Shown: in pieces, positions 1 through 9,737 of the stretch | Layout of the letters: each line of letters starts with the position of its first letter | How positions within the stretch are numbered: position 1 is the first letter of the stretch | Origin: Lota lota | Lineage: Eukaryota > Chordata > Actinopteri > Gadiformes > Lotidae | Assembly: GCA_026745465.1 (NCBI GenBank) | Contig: JACYXH010000856.1 | Coordinates: forward strand, 114,533-178,532 | Length of the DNA stretch: 64,000 nucleotides | Reading direction: 5' to 3' | Position numbers and translations under genes: made by a program | Notes under the pieces: model-generated | Told to the model about the DNA's origin: nothing | Seen by the model: only the letters and a program-made list of their open reading frames with translations | Databases searched by the model: none

Positions 1-139
1 CTCTACTTACTAGGACGGCTAAGGACAAGCGAAATCACCATCATTATGTCCTTTTGATATCAAAAGATAATCAAAGTTTAGTTTGCCCTCATCAGCTAGA
101 TGTTCAGAAAGAGGTGACCTCACACACAGGGTTTAAGTT

Positions 140-204
140 GCGGTTTAATTTTATAGTGGTCAGTCTCCCCACTGGAGACCGGGGTTCAATTCCCCGAAGG
201 GGAG
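140..204 (+). pseudogene. tRNA-Asp pseudogene, anticodon arm lost
   Basis: The D-arm part (TATAGTGGTCAGT) and the T-arm and acceptor end (ACCGGGGTTCAATTCCCCG) match the tRNA-Asp gene at 1762-1833. The anticodon stem-loop is collapsed and no GTC anticodon remains. The upstream 100 bases resemble 2068-2172, so it belongs to the same tandem unit as the Asp/Leu copies further on. Confidence 0.8.
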
Positions 205-514
205 TTTTTGACGTATACCCACAGTCACCAACGTTGTGTTCCTTTAGCCGTGCTCCGCCTCCCTGCACGGCAGCACGTAGGAAGTTGTGTCCCGTTTGCT
301 CGATTGTGCTTTCCTCTCAGGGTGAGCAAGTATCCTTTGTATGTGCAAATATGTTTTTGTATTTAACATTGTATAATGTTAAATACTACTGCAGTAGTAG
401 ACTTTTTATTTTTATTTAGATTGGGTATGTCTTGATTTGTATATATTGTATATATTGTATAGATGACTTAGTAAATTTTTGAATTGAAAAAACATTAAAA
501 AAGATTTTTTTAAA

Positions 515-560
515 AGCACTATTGACTCCAGCGATCCGAGTTCAAATCTAGGTGGAACCT
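515..560 (+). pseudogene. tRNA-Gln fragment
   Basis: The 3' half of tRNA-Gln (from GACTCCAGCGATCCGAG to the acceptor GGAACCT) is present, but the 5' half and the proper anticodon loop are missing. The following 130 bases match those downstream of the tRNA-Gln at 896-967, so this is a decayed duplicate of the same unit. Confidence 0.8.
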
Positions 561-895
561 ATTGGCACTGTGTACCTTCGAAAGACATCTCTGCAGGCTT
601 TCTCACATCCGTAATTCACTACCCAAATCTTCAACACAGTCCCAAATTCCTGTGTTGCTTAAATGTAGTCTGGATCACATTTCTTAAAAAATTCACTTAT
701 ATGTAGTTTTAAGAACGACTACTTGGAAGGCAGCAATGCTAACATCTAATCCACCAATGCTTTCGGCAGCCAATAACTGAATGATAATAGACACCATGAA
801 TTCAACCAAGTTTCAGAGTAGTCGCTAAACATCACAGTCCTCCAGGTTTTAAATATAGTTGTTGTGGACTTTATTGAAACGCAAGTGCTGGGAAT

Positions 896-967
896 GGTTC
901 CATGGTGTAATGGTTAGCACTCTGGACTCTGAATCCAGCGATCCGAGTTCAAATCTCGGTGGGACCT
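896..967 (+). tRNA. tRNA-Gln (anticodon CTG)
   Basis: A 72-base cloverleaf nearly identical to vertebrate tRNA-Gln(CUG). The anticodon loop reads CTCTGAA and the T-loop TTCAAAT. The seven-base acceptor stem GGTTCCA pairs with TGGGACC with one G-U pair. Box A (TGTAATGGTTAG) and box B (GAGTTCAAATC) internal promoter elements are present. No TTTT terminator lies within about 130 bases downstream, which is unusual for a Pol III gene. Confidence 0.9.
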
Positions 968-1126
968 ATTGGCACTGTGTACCTTCGGAAGACATCTCTG
1001 CAGGCTTTCTCACATCCGTAATTCACTACCCAAATGTTCAACACAGTTCAAAATTCCTGTGTTGCTTAAATGTAGTCTATATCACATTTCATAACAAATT
1101 CTAAGTGTTTTAAACTTAAGATGGCT

Positions 1127-1208
1127 GATGGGGTGGCTGAGTGGTTAAGGTGATGGACTGCTAATCCATTGTGCTCTGCACGCGTGGGTTCAAATCCTAT
1201 CCTCATCG
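1127..1208 (+). tRNA. tRNA-Ser (anticodon GCT)
   Basis: An 82-base type II tRNA with a long variable arm (TTGTGCTCTGCACG). The anticodon loop is CTGCTAA. The acceptor GATGGGG pairs with CCTCATC with one wobble. The sequence follows the vertebrate tRNA-Ser(GCU) consensus closely. The first TTTT downstream is at 1235-1238, 27 bases away. Confidence 0.92.
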
Positions 1209-1353
1209 TTTGCACCATTCAAACATAACTGTCCTTTTCATGTAGTAAATGTGATGAATCATAGTCATGTGGCTGTCCTTTACCCTGCAAAGAAAATTCA
1301 GACCCTCACCTACAAAGACTTTAATCGCTGTGGCAATGGTAAGAATATATCGT

Positions 1354-1405
1354 TGCATTGGTCAGGAATGAAAGGCAGCTATATTTACCACTATAACACC
1401 AATAC
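1354..1405 (-). pseudogene. tRNA-Gly (TCC-like) pseudogene
   Basis: On the minus strand the piece runs from TATTGGTGTTATAGTGG through ATAGCTGCCTTTC to CCTGACCAATGCA. This matches the 5' two thirds and the acceptor end of tRNA-Gly(UCC), but about 20 bases covering the 3' anticodon stem and the T-arm are gone. It cannot fold as a tRNA. Confidence 0.65.
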
Positions 1406-1621
1406 AGGATTGAGAAATTACATACTGTGGATCGTCCAACCTGACCTCAAAACACGGAGGAACCTTGGTTGGTAGTAGCGGATGCATTGCCACAGGGGAG
1501 CCACTGTGGCGGTGCATCTGCTGCTGCTGGCACGGGTTCGGGGGTGGGGGGCGCGGTTGGGCTCGTGCGCTTGTCTGTTTGGCGGTGGAGGGGGGGTTCA
1601 GAACTGATCTAAAGTGTGCCT

Positions 1622-1664
1622 TGCATTGGCCGGGAATCGAATTCTACCATTGATCCACCAATAC
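1622..1664 (-). pseudogene. tRNA-Gly (GCC-like) pseudogene with central deletion
   Basis: On the minus strand TTGGTGGATCAATGGTAG then ATTCGATTCCCGGCCAATGCA matches the two ends of tRNA-Gly(GCC). The anticodon arm is missing. The deletion joins the two near-identical motifs GAATTC and TTCGATTC of the normal gene, suggesting slippage between short repeats. Confidence 0.75.
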
Positions 1665-1761
1665 TTGTTTGGTGCTGCATTTTGGCTCACACAATTTGTC
1701 CAACACACATTAACACTTGTGCTTGTGCTTACTAATGTTGCGGTGTTCTCATTCCAACAGG

Positions 1762-1833
1762 TCCTCGTTAGTATAGTGGTCAGTATCCCCGCCTGTCACG
1801 CGGGAGACCGGGGTTCAATTCCCCGACGGGGAG
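1762..1833 (+). tRNA. tRNA-Asp (anticodon GTC)
   Basis: A 72-base cloverleaf matching vertebrate tRNA-Asp(GUC): acceptor TCCTCGT with ACGGGGA, anticodon stem CCCGC/GCGGG closed around CTGTCAC, and T-loop TTCAATT. It is the only one of three Asp copies in the cluster with a paired anticodon stem. No nearby TTTT terminator is visible. Confidence 0.93.
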
Positions 1834-1975
1834 TGTTTGACATTAACCCACAGTCACCAACATCTTGTTCCTTTAGGGGCAGTCAGTGTCTATGAGCAAG
1901 AAGCAGTCTTTGTTTTCCATGACAAGTTTAACGAAATATACGCAACGATCCACAGTGGTACTTTTCCAATTAAGT

Positions 1976-2058
1976 GTCAGGATGGCCGAGCGGTCTAAGG
2001 CGCTGCGTTAAGGTCGCAGTCTCCACTGGAGGCGTGGGTTCAAATCCCACCTCTGACA
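1976..2058 (+). tRNA. tRNA-Leu (anticodon AAG)
   Basis: An 83-base type II tRNA starting GTCAGGATGGCCGAG. The anticodon loop TTAAGGT gives AAG. The backbone otherwise looks like the vertebrate Leu(CAG) set, so one base change at position 34 would account for the decoding identity. The acceptor stem has one A-C mismatch at its inner end and one wobble. A TTTT terminator follows five bases after the end. Confidence 0.88.
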
Positions 2059-2062
2059 GAAG

Positions 2063-2066
2063 TTTT
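2063..2066 (+). terminator. Pol III terminator of tRNA-Leu
   Basis: A TTTT run five bases downstream of the tRNA-Leu end, the only close Pol III terminator in the cluster. Confidence 0.6.
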
Positions 2067-2287
2067 GAGGATGGCTAAGGACAAGCGAAATCACTATTGA
2101 AATAAACTTTTGATATCAAATCACTCTTTAAAATTTAGTTCACACTCATCAGCTTGATGTTCAGAAGTGACATAGAGCAAAGCATTTCAGTTGCTGTTCA
2201 GAACTGATCTAAAGTTTGTCTGACATAAATAAACACCTGTAGACATAAATGCGCTTACTAATGTTGAGGTATTCTTAATACCACAGT

Positions 2288-2359
2288 TCCTCGTTAGTAT
2301 AGTGGTCAGTATTCCCACCTGTCACACTGGAGACCGGGGTTCAATTCCCCGACGGGGAA
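2288..2359 (+). pseudogene. tRNA-Asp-like copy with broken anticodon stem
   Basis: This has full 72-base length and keeps the GTC anticodon, the box A and box B elements and the acceptor stem of the copy at 1762-1833. Three of the five anticodon-stem pairs are mismatched (CCCAC against ACTGG). It is probably not a working tRNA, although it could still be transcribed. Confidence 0.7.
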
Positions 2360-2501
2360 TGTTTGACATTAACCCACAGTCATCAACGTCTTGTTCCTTT
2401 AGGAGCAGTCAGTGTCTGTGAGCAAGAAGCAGTCTTTGATTTCCATGACAAGTTTAACGAAATTTACGCAACGATCCACAGTGGTACTTTTCCAATTACG
2501 T

Positions 2502-2546
2502 GTCAGGATGGCCGAGCGGTCTACGGCGCTGCGTTAAGGTCGCAGT
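2502..2546 (+). pseudogene. tRNA-Leu 5' fragment
   Basis: Identical to the first 45 bases of the tRNA-Leu at 1976 except for one change in the D-arm. It then stops at the end of the anticodon stem, where unrelated sequence begins. This marks the 3' edge of the second tandem unit. Confidence 0.8.
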
Positions 2547-2829
2547 GAGCCAGGTTGCTTCAACCAGCCGTCATCCACACACACTCCCACTAACAGTAAA
2601 TATTGTCATCAGATTCATCAGTACATAATCAAACAATATGAAAAACAAACCAAACAATGTCTGCACAAAACACGACAGAGGTAAAAACAGAACTTTATTT
2701 TAGTATTATTTGTAAAGCCCATTGCAGTATTATTGTATATTGGTAGGCTACTGCTAGTTTTTAACTGTCTCTAACATTGCTTATATAGTGTGTGTGTGTT
2801 TTTTCTAACTGTCTCTAACATTGCTTATA

Positions 2830-2868
<39 letters not shown>

Positions 2869-3509
2869 TCTTTCTGAATACCTGCCTGTAAAGGGTGTAA
2901 CAAGAGGAAGAAACACGATAAAGCAACCAGATGACTCATTAAAGAGAAATGAAAAAAGAAAATAACCCTGCTATTATAGAAACATAACCCAATACAAAAC
3001 ACACACACACAGATCATCATTGTCTGTTATCAATCAGAAGCATATAGCCCCCCCTCCCTTTTATGAGTCAAACCACGTCAGTCCTGTAACTACAAACACA
3101 AAACTATAATGACCATCATCTTTATCAAAAGAGGACATTCGTTGGGACACATATTCACTCAACATTCCTTGTCATTTCTACATGACTTTATTCAACTTAA
3201 AAAAGTCAGGAGAACGCCTAACAGAAATGTCTAGGATGAGATCAGCCAATAGAATGGCCTCACTGTATTCAGAGGAATGAGGACCACCGTTTAGCGCCTT
3301 GTTCCCCTGATAGAAACAAAACGTACTGAAACAAAACACAAACTAAATTAACAAGTAGTCCAGCGTTCCGTCTGTGGCCGTTAACCGGCACGCCCAACAG
3401 GAAGTCGCCCAATGACGTTCCGTTCCGACCGTTATGAAACAGAAGACGAGAACAACCGAAGTTCCACATTCAGTGAGCTAGCTTTGGTTAAGCACACACA
3501 TTATCGCAG

Positions 3510-3510
<1 letters not shown>
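2547..3510. other. Non-coding, with (GT)n and a segmental-duplication fragment
   Basis: A (GT)n run lies at 2832-2865. About 140 bases at 2995-3135 match 19098-19240 in the same orientation. No convincing exon was seen. Confidence 0.6.
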
Positions 3511-3548
<38 letters not shown>

Positions 3549-3632
3549 AGTGAGTGAGTGAGTGAGTGAGTGAGTGAGTGAGTGAGTGAGTGAGTGAGTG
3601 AGTGAGTGAGTGAGTGTGTGTGTGTGTGTGTG
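3511..3632 (+). repeat. Compound microsatellite (TG)n-(AGTG)n-(TG)n
   Basis: Dinucleotide repeats flank about 18 AGTG tetranucleotides. Open frames across it are repeat artefacts. Confidence 0.95.
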
Positions 3633-3674
3633 TAGGAGGAGGAAGGTGGAGAGGGTGGAGGACAGGTCCTTGGT

Positions 3675-3745
3675 GAGGTCAGGGGTGTAGTTGACCCCGG
3701 CCGAGCACGCGTTGTTGGTCTTCTTGGAGAGCATCATGGGGGCCC
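3675..3745 (-). other. Short coding-like patch, unknown product
   Basis: On the minus strand the stretch reads KRAPMMLSKKTNNACSAGVN then YTPDLTKDLSSTLSTF. It has G/C-rich third positions and no repeat character, unlike the microsatellites on both sides. It could be a fragment of an exon from a duplicated gene. I do not recognise the family and see no clear splice sites. Confidence 0.25.
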
Positions 3746-3751
3746 GCTTCT

Positions 3752-3958
3752 GTGGTGGAGGAGGGAGGAGGGAGGAGGGGGGAGGAGGAGGGAGGAGCTG
3801 GAGGAGGAGGAAGTAGAAGGAGGTGGTGAGGGAGGGAGGGGGAAGAGGACGAGGGAGGAGGAAGTAGAAGGAGGTGGTGAGGGAGGGCGGGGGAAGAGGA
3901 GGACGAGGGAGGAGGAGGAGGAGGAGGAGGAGGAGGAGGAGGAGGAGGAGGAAGGGGG
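3752..3958 (+). repeat. (GGA)n-rich purine tract
   Basis: Almost pure purine on the plus strand, based on GGA and GGAGGAGG(A/G)AGTAGAAG units. Several overlapping long frames (proline/serine-rich on minus, arginine-rich on plus) are artefacts of the triplet repeat. Confidence 0.9.
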
Positions 3959-4795
3959 AGATGCACACTCCCAACCGTGCAGCAGACTTGAAAGCGCTGC
4001 GACCCTCGGCTCATGTCCCAGGTGGAACCACTGGGAGGCTCCCACCAAGCCATGCCTTGTCCCTCCTCAGGGCTAACACCTGAAGCCTTGGCAGGAGCTT
4101 CCTCCAGGCTGCTGTGGCAACGCAACCCTGCTGTGGTCAGAGACGCCGCATCAAGTAGAGGTCATGCCTTCCAGAAGAGGATGAAGAAACACCTCGTCTG
4201 CATGGGTCTGCAATCCTAAACGTAAGGACCTCAACAAAGTAGTCATCAACATATTCCTGAGTAGCTGTGGATCAGTGATGGGTGCTCTGAAATGTGTTCA
4301 TGAAGATTGTATCTGCAAAAGCATGCAAGAATAATAAAAAAGTAGGAAAGGGTTTGTTTAATCCATTTTTATTAGTTTTCAACTGAATTCACTGTAAGAC
4401 GCTTATTGATACAAACGTTTAATAAATGACTCACTAGTAAATTGTTCGGAGTACAGATGGTGACGCCTGCCCAAAGAAACAAATGAAAAACAACAACACA
4501 GAATCAAACAGGGTTTAGAGTTCAAATGTGTCTCTTTCTGTCAAGTTACCTCAGTGTGGGGCCCCATCTAAAGCTAGGGCCACACTGCCTGATTTTGATT
4601 GTTATCAAAATGAACACAAACGACTACTTCCTGTAGTAGTTTGCAATTTGATATCATTAAACGTATAAAAAACAGGAACAAGATGAGAGGGGACAGAGAG
4701 ATGGAGAGAGATATGAACTTTAACTGAACATGTAGATTGGAAGACACAGGCCCAATGCTGTTGACACACATCGATGACAGTCAGCTTCACTGTAG
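3959..4795. other. Non-coding, nothing recognised
   Basis: The first 260 bases are GC-rich and moderately open on the plus strand, but match no domain I know and have no clear splice sites. The rest is unique-looking, AT-richer sequence. Confidence 0.4.
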
Positions 4796-4925
4796 TAGAG
4801 AGGGAGGGAGAGAGAGAGGGGGAGAGAGAGGGGAGGATAGAGTGAGAGAGAAGGGGAGAGAGAGGGAAGGTGGGAGAGAGCGACAGGGAGAAAGAGGAAG
4901 AGGAGGGAAAGAGAATGAGGGAGAG
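4796..4925 (+). repeat. (GA)-rich purine tract
   Basis: Imperfect GAGA and GGGA repeats on the plus strand. Confidence 0.9.
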
Positions 4926-4929
4926 TGTA

Positions 4930-5265
4930 AGAGTAAGGAGAATGTAGCTATTCTACTGAATACATATTGTACTGAGAATGTACCTATTCTACTGAATACA
5001 TATTGTAGAGAATGTAGCTATTCTACTGAATACATATTGTACTGAGAATGTACCTATTCTACTGAATACATATTGTAGAGACCGTAGCTATTCTACTGAA
5101 TACATATTGTAGAGAATGTACCTAGTCTACTGAATACATATTGTAGAGACCGTAGCTATTCTACTGAATACATATTGTAGAGACCGTAGCTATTCTACTG
5201 AATACATATTGTAGAGACCGTAGCTATTCTACTGAATACATATTGTAGAGACCGTAGCTATTTCA
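4930..5265 (+). repeat. Minisatellite, about 34-bp unit
   Basis: About ten copies of a unit containing GTAGCTATTCTACTGAATAC, with junction variants (gagaatgt, gagaccgt). Confidence 0.92.
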
Positions 5266-5653
5266 CAGAAAATGACCCCATTTTACTTTTAGTACATTTT
5301 TGTTGAAATAGAAAGTGTACAAACATTTGATTATGTTGTCATTCATGATTCAGAAATATAAACTAAGATATATTTTACATTTTCTACTTGCTGCAAACGT
5401 TTACAATTTCATATTGTTAAATGTATACAAAACATTCAGCAGTAATCAGACATTGATCAATATAGAATATGTAATCTAATCTTGTATCATGGGGTATTTA
5501 TTACAAGTCAGGTTTATTTTCCTAAGTAATTGTTAAATGACAGAAGTACAACATTAATGCAGTTCTCTCAGATCTCACATAGCAGAGATTCTCAATCATG
5601 AAACAACATTAGTTGTTTTGGTCGTTTGATTATTTTATTATCAAACAAAGGTC
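5266..5653. other. AT-rich non-coding
   Basis: Nothing recognisable. It lies directly 3' of the damaged TRIM B30.2 segment and could hold its former 3' UTR. Confidence 0.4.
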
Positions 5654-6640
5654 CTAGTGTCTTTGATTGACAGGTGAGATGATCAGGGGGGCAGCGTTTC
5701 TACCTTTATAATCATAGCGACATGGGCAGAGGAATGGATAGAGAGGCTCACTAAAGGTGCAGCCAGTAGCAGAGTAGATATGAACCCTGGCTTCCACATC
5801 ATAGAAGGAGACCAGACCCTCATCATAATCAACAAACACCCCCACCTTCTGGAGCTCAGCTCTCAGAGGGAGACGGACAGCAGGGTTATCTGTAAAGACC
5901 AACCCATCGTTGTCTAAGTAAAGAGTCCAGTAACCATTCTCAGGGGTCAATATGATCTGACCTTTTCTGTTGATGGACTCTCTGGCCACTCCTAAAAACC
6001 ATGCAGTCTTGTCTTTAACCTGGACCTCAAAGTAAAATCTTCCAGAGGAGAAGCTCTGCCTCAAGAGAACACATAGATACTGTGAAAATCTCTTAGTTCA
6101 GCAGTTCACAGCAGTTCATGTAGTGCATCAAAGCAGTGAAGACCTGCATACCATCAGCTATCTCTCTGTCTGCATCTTTGTTGCTCAATTCTACTGTGTA
6201 TTTGATCTCCTTAATCTTTAGTTTTCTCTCCTGGATCATCTGCTGAACTTCAGCCTCTATCTTGCCCAGCTGGGCCGTCTTCACTTCATATTCCTCCTTC
6301 AGGGGTACAACAAGATGGGACTTGTGGTCTGTCTCAGTGCAGAACTGACACACACACACCTGTTCAGTCTGGCAGAAGAGCTCCAGAAGTCGGTCGTGTT
6401 TCTTACACATCCTGTCTTCCAGACGGTCCATAGGCTCGACCAGCCGATGTCTCTTCAGGCCTGTGACTCTCTGATGTGGCTCCAGGTGGGTTTGGCAGTA
6501 AGAGATAAAACACACTAGGCAGGACTTCACAGCCTTCAGCTGGGTCCCAGTACAGACGTCACAGGGAACTTCTCCTGGTTCAACCAATGGCTGCGCTTTG
6601 ACACGTACAGAACTTCTAAATTCTTTAAAAACAAAGACAT
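5654..6640 (-). pseudogene. Decayed bloodthirsty-like TRIM (B-box plus partial B30.2)
   Basis: Two protein blocks remain. The upstream block (about 6620-6120) carries the B-box1-like CDVCTGTQLKAVKSCLVC and B-box2 CKKHDRLLELFCQTEQVCVC, with the start of the coiled coil. The downstream block (about 6085-5654) carries the second half of a B30.2/SPRY domain (QSFSSGRFYFEVQ, then VGVFVDYDEGLVSFYDVEAR). Relative to the full copy at 26172-27240 the RING finger is deleted at the 5' side (the B-box frame runs straight into intron-like sequence near 6620). The rest of the coiled coil and the PRY part are deleted where the two blocks meet, with stops between. RING loss removes E3 ligase function. The B30.2 is the bloodthirsty/TRIM39-like type, different from the B30.2 in the other three TRIM copies here. 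I am confident of the family and of the decay. Confidence 0.85.
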
Positions 6641-8217
6641 TCATTTTATAATGGTAAAACAACAGTTTATAACTAGTTATAATGCATCTATATTGATACA
6701 TGCGTTGTTACTACAAGCAGAGCCCAACAGGTCGGTACAACATCAATAAAAAAAACATCAATCCCAATACGGAGCCTCCTGCTCTGTATGAAACACACAC
6801 ATCGCTATGGACTCTCACACCGCTTCCAAGGCGGACAAAGAGCCCGCTGCCCTCACGCATGCGTCCTCCTTATGAAGACTGATACTTTAATAGCTGCGCA
6901 TGCGTCCTCCTCATGAAGACTCATACTTTAATAGCTGCGCATGCGTCCTCCTCATGAAGCTCGATACTTGAATAGCAGTGAAACCAACGTTCCAATTCCA
7001 TTGTTGTCCCGCCACGTCGGATTCAACCAACACATCCAGAGCTGCGCTCCAAACAGCACGTCACCCACCAAGGATGTGTTGGTATAACCCGACGAGGCGA
7101 CACAACAAGTGGATTTAAAGGCTTGTTTCGCTGCGCATCCACAAAGTCTCAACGCGTTTTTCCACGAGGACACATACGTTAGCTCAGTGATCTCTTTTAA
7201 ATCACAGATTCCGCATTGCAACGTGGTTCAAAGACTAAAAGAGTAGTTTGGAAACAGAGTAAGTCCATAGCCACGTGTGTTGATACGGAGCGCAGGAGTA
7301 CAGCACGCTACAGTACAACATGGCGCCCTGCAGACAGGACGGCTTCAACGAGGATTATGGCTCAACATGTTGGACTCACCTTCTAATGTTTCCGTCTGAA
7401 TATTCCCTTTAAAAAGGCTTCTTTGTCTCCGGAGCGTGAGAAGAGCCGACACGTGGCGTTTCTTAGCTTTGGTTTAAATGAGCTTCCGTCTCCCGAACAA
7501 GAGAGAAGGGCCTGTAAATAGAGCTCCAAGCTCGGCCACGCCCCTCAGTCGGACCATTTCCGGTCCTGAGCTTGGAGGAGGAAGTGACGTGTGAAATTGT
7601 GAACGCCAGAAGGGACGATACGATCGGCCCATACACATCCATCTACTGTAGGTTTCATCAGGTCATTGTACATCAAGCACGGAACGAATAAATGGCACGA
7701 AAAACTGATGAAATAATTCGGACTGACAAAATGGCGTCAACTTTACATCAGTTACGACGAAACTATGTGGCATTTTCCAGTAGGAATCGCACAGTGAAAT
7801 AATTCAACCCTCAACCTAGTTTATGCTTTGTCATTTCACCTAAATATCCTATGTATTTAGAGGATTCAATTAGAATGGAGTTTCCCTTTTCAACCCAAGT
7901 GTAAAATAGTAAAACAATCACCCCCAATAGTAATAATAGTATTCTAGTTTAAACCCAAAAAGAAATACATGCATCATTATAACCATGTTATTATTATGTT
8001 ACGTCTTTTATAATAACCTGCATTAAATCAGAATAATAATAACAAATAATTCCCTTTTCAACCCAAGTGTAAAATAGTAAAACAATCACCCCCAATAGTA
8101 AAAATAGTATAGTTTAAATTAGTTTAATTTAGGGTTAGGGTTACATGTGATTAAGGAGAAGGTAGCGGTTAGACAGTGAATACAGATACATGTGATAAAG
8201 GAGCAGGTAGGGGTTAG
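6641..8217. other. Upstream flank of the decayed TRIM copy
   Basis: 6640-7060 is homologous to 38735-39150, the flank of the damaged TRIM at 36574-38696. It includes three imperfect copies of a 40-base motif GCATGCGTCCTCCT...GAAGACT. 7328-7410 resembles the noncoding 5' exon and splice donor (GTGAGTCC on minus) at 27420-27480. 7850-8110 has a 60-base direct repeat (TTCCCTTTTCAACCCAAGTG). Two TTAGGG units at 8128-8139 are too few to mean telomere. Confidence 0.65.
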
Positions 8218-8440
8218 ACAGTGTGTGTGTAGTAATATCCTCCCTCCACACACTGATGAAGAGGTGAATGAAGACTCCACTGTTGTGTGTGTAGTAATAT
8301 CCTCCCTCCACACACTGATGAAGAGGTGAATGGAGACTCCACTGTTGTGTGTGTGTAGTAATATCCTCCCTCCACACACTGATGAAGAGGTGAATGGAGA
8401 CTCCACTGTTGTGTGTGTAGTAATATCCTCCCTCCATGCT
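8218..8440 (+). repeat. Minisatellite, about 61-bp unit
   Basis: About four copies of a unit containing AGTAATATCCTCCCTCCACA and CTGATGAAGAGGTGAATG. Confidence 0.93.
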
Positions 8441-8892
8441 GATGAAGAGCTGAATGCAGCGCTATTTAGAGAGAGAGTTTCGACAACGGAAGTTCAAAAT
8501 GCTTGATCGTCACGGGGTTCATGGAGACTTCAGATAGTTCCCGGAAGTGTTTGGCGGGCCGTTTAAAACTGAATAGAAAGTGTAGATCTAGAGACAGAAC
8601 TGCGATTTCTGGTAGTTATGAGTCAATAAATGCATTGATTTACAATATGTAAATAGCACACCAACATGTGTATGTAGTTATGTCAGTACGTTTTAATGAT
8701 GTTTTAACGTCAAAATCAACCACCTACCTCGTTGACATATTTCACATTACCTTGGTTATAGAGCATGTTACTCTTTATTGCTTTGAAATGTTTTATTTTT
8801 AAATTATGTTCCTAAACTTCTAAGAAAGTCAAAAGCAATCACATCCTGATGTTAGCAGTATGTGTTTTTAGACCAAACTTAATGTGTTTATA
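8441..8892. other. TRIM-flank homology then unique AT-rich DNA
   Basis: 8459-8680 matches 39195-39390 beside the damaged TRIM (shared GTTCCCGGAAGTGT and GAACTGCGATTTCTGGTA motifs). This shows the TRIM flank was duplicated with the gene and was later split here by minisatellite growth. The remainder is unrecognised. Confidence 0.65.
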
Positions 8893-9140
8893 TGTTCCTT
8901 TTAGCTGTATGTGTTTTAGGACCTAATCGTATTGTGTTTTTGTGTTCATTTTAGCTGTATGTGTTTTAGGACCTAATCTGATTGTGTTTTTATGTTCCTT
9001 GTAGCTGTATGTGTTTTAGGACCTAATCTGATTGTGTTTTTATGTTCCTTGTAGCTGTATGTGTTTTAGGACCTAATCTGATTGTGTTTTTATGTTCCTT
9101 GTAGCTGTATGGGTTTTAGGACCCCATCTTAATTGTTCTT
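8893..9140 (+). repeat. Minisatellite, about 51-bp unit
   Basis: Four to five copies of a unit with GTATGTGTTTTAGGACCTAA and GTGTTTTTATGTTCCTT. One diverged unit lies on the opposite strand near 48395-48460 in the right arm. Confidence 0.92.
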
Positions 9141-9244
9141 TATGTTGTTTTAACTGTTTGGTGTACAAAAATGTAAACCTCTAACTCTGCTCTACTAGTT
9201 GTATAATATGTATATGGCTATTAAACACATTTGTAAGTTAACCT

Positions 9245-9665
9245 AAAGTAAATTCTTAACTAATGTCTCTGACTATTATACCCAGTTGTAGGACAACCTA
9301 AGTTAATGAATAACTGATGTCTCTGACTATTAAACCCAGTTGTAAGAAAAACTAAGTTAAGTTAATGAATAACTAATATCTCTGACTATTAAACCCAGTA
9401 TTAAGATAACCTAATTTATTTAATGAATAACTAATATCTCTGACTATTAAACCCAGTTGTAAGATAACCTAAGTTAATGAATAACTAATATCACTGACTA
9501 TTAAACCCAGTTGTAAGATAACCTAAGTTAAAAAATAACTAATATCAGTGACTATTAAACCCAGTTGTAAGATAACCTAAGTTAATAAATAACTAATATC
9601 TCTGACAATTAAACCCAGTTGGAAGATAACCTAAGTTAAAAAATAACTAATATCTATGACGTAGG
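9245..9665 (+). repeat. Minisatellite, about 53-bp unit
   Basis: About eight copies of a unit with CTGACTATTAAACCCAGTTG and AAGATAACCTAAGTTAA. Confidence 0.92.
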
Positions 9666-9699
9666 AGCCAATTCATTGTTTACTTTTATTGGCTATTTC

Positions 9700-9706
9700 C
9701 AGTATC

Positions 9707-9737
<31 letters not shown>

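Larger units (their letters stand above)
1720..2546 (+). repeat. Tandem duplication of a tRNA-Asp/tRNA-Leu unit
   Basis: The segment from about 1720 to 2060 (Asp, about 140-base spacer, Leu) recurs from about 2240 to 2546 with the same spacer, for example the shared stretch GAGCAAGAAGCAGTCTTTG. A third, more decayed copy of the Asp half and flank lies at 12-240. Confidence 0.85.

Noticed and set aside
3501-4125. Proline- and serine-rich proteins over the GGA tract
   Set aside because: Triplet-repeat frames in all three phases; only the short 3675-3745 patch looks different.
8128-8142. TTAGGGTTAGGG motif as an interstitial telomere
   Set aside because: Only two units, well within chance for this composition.
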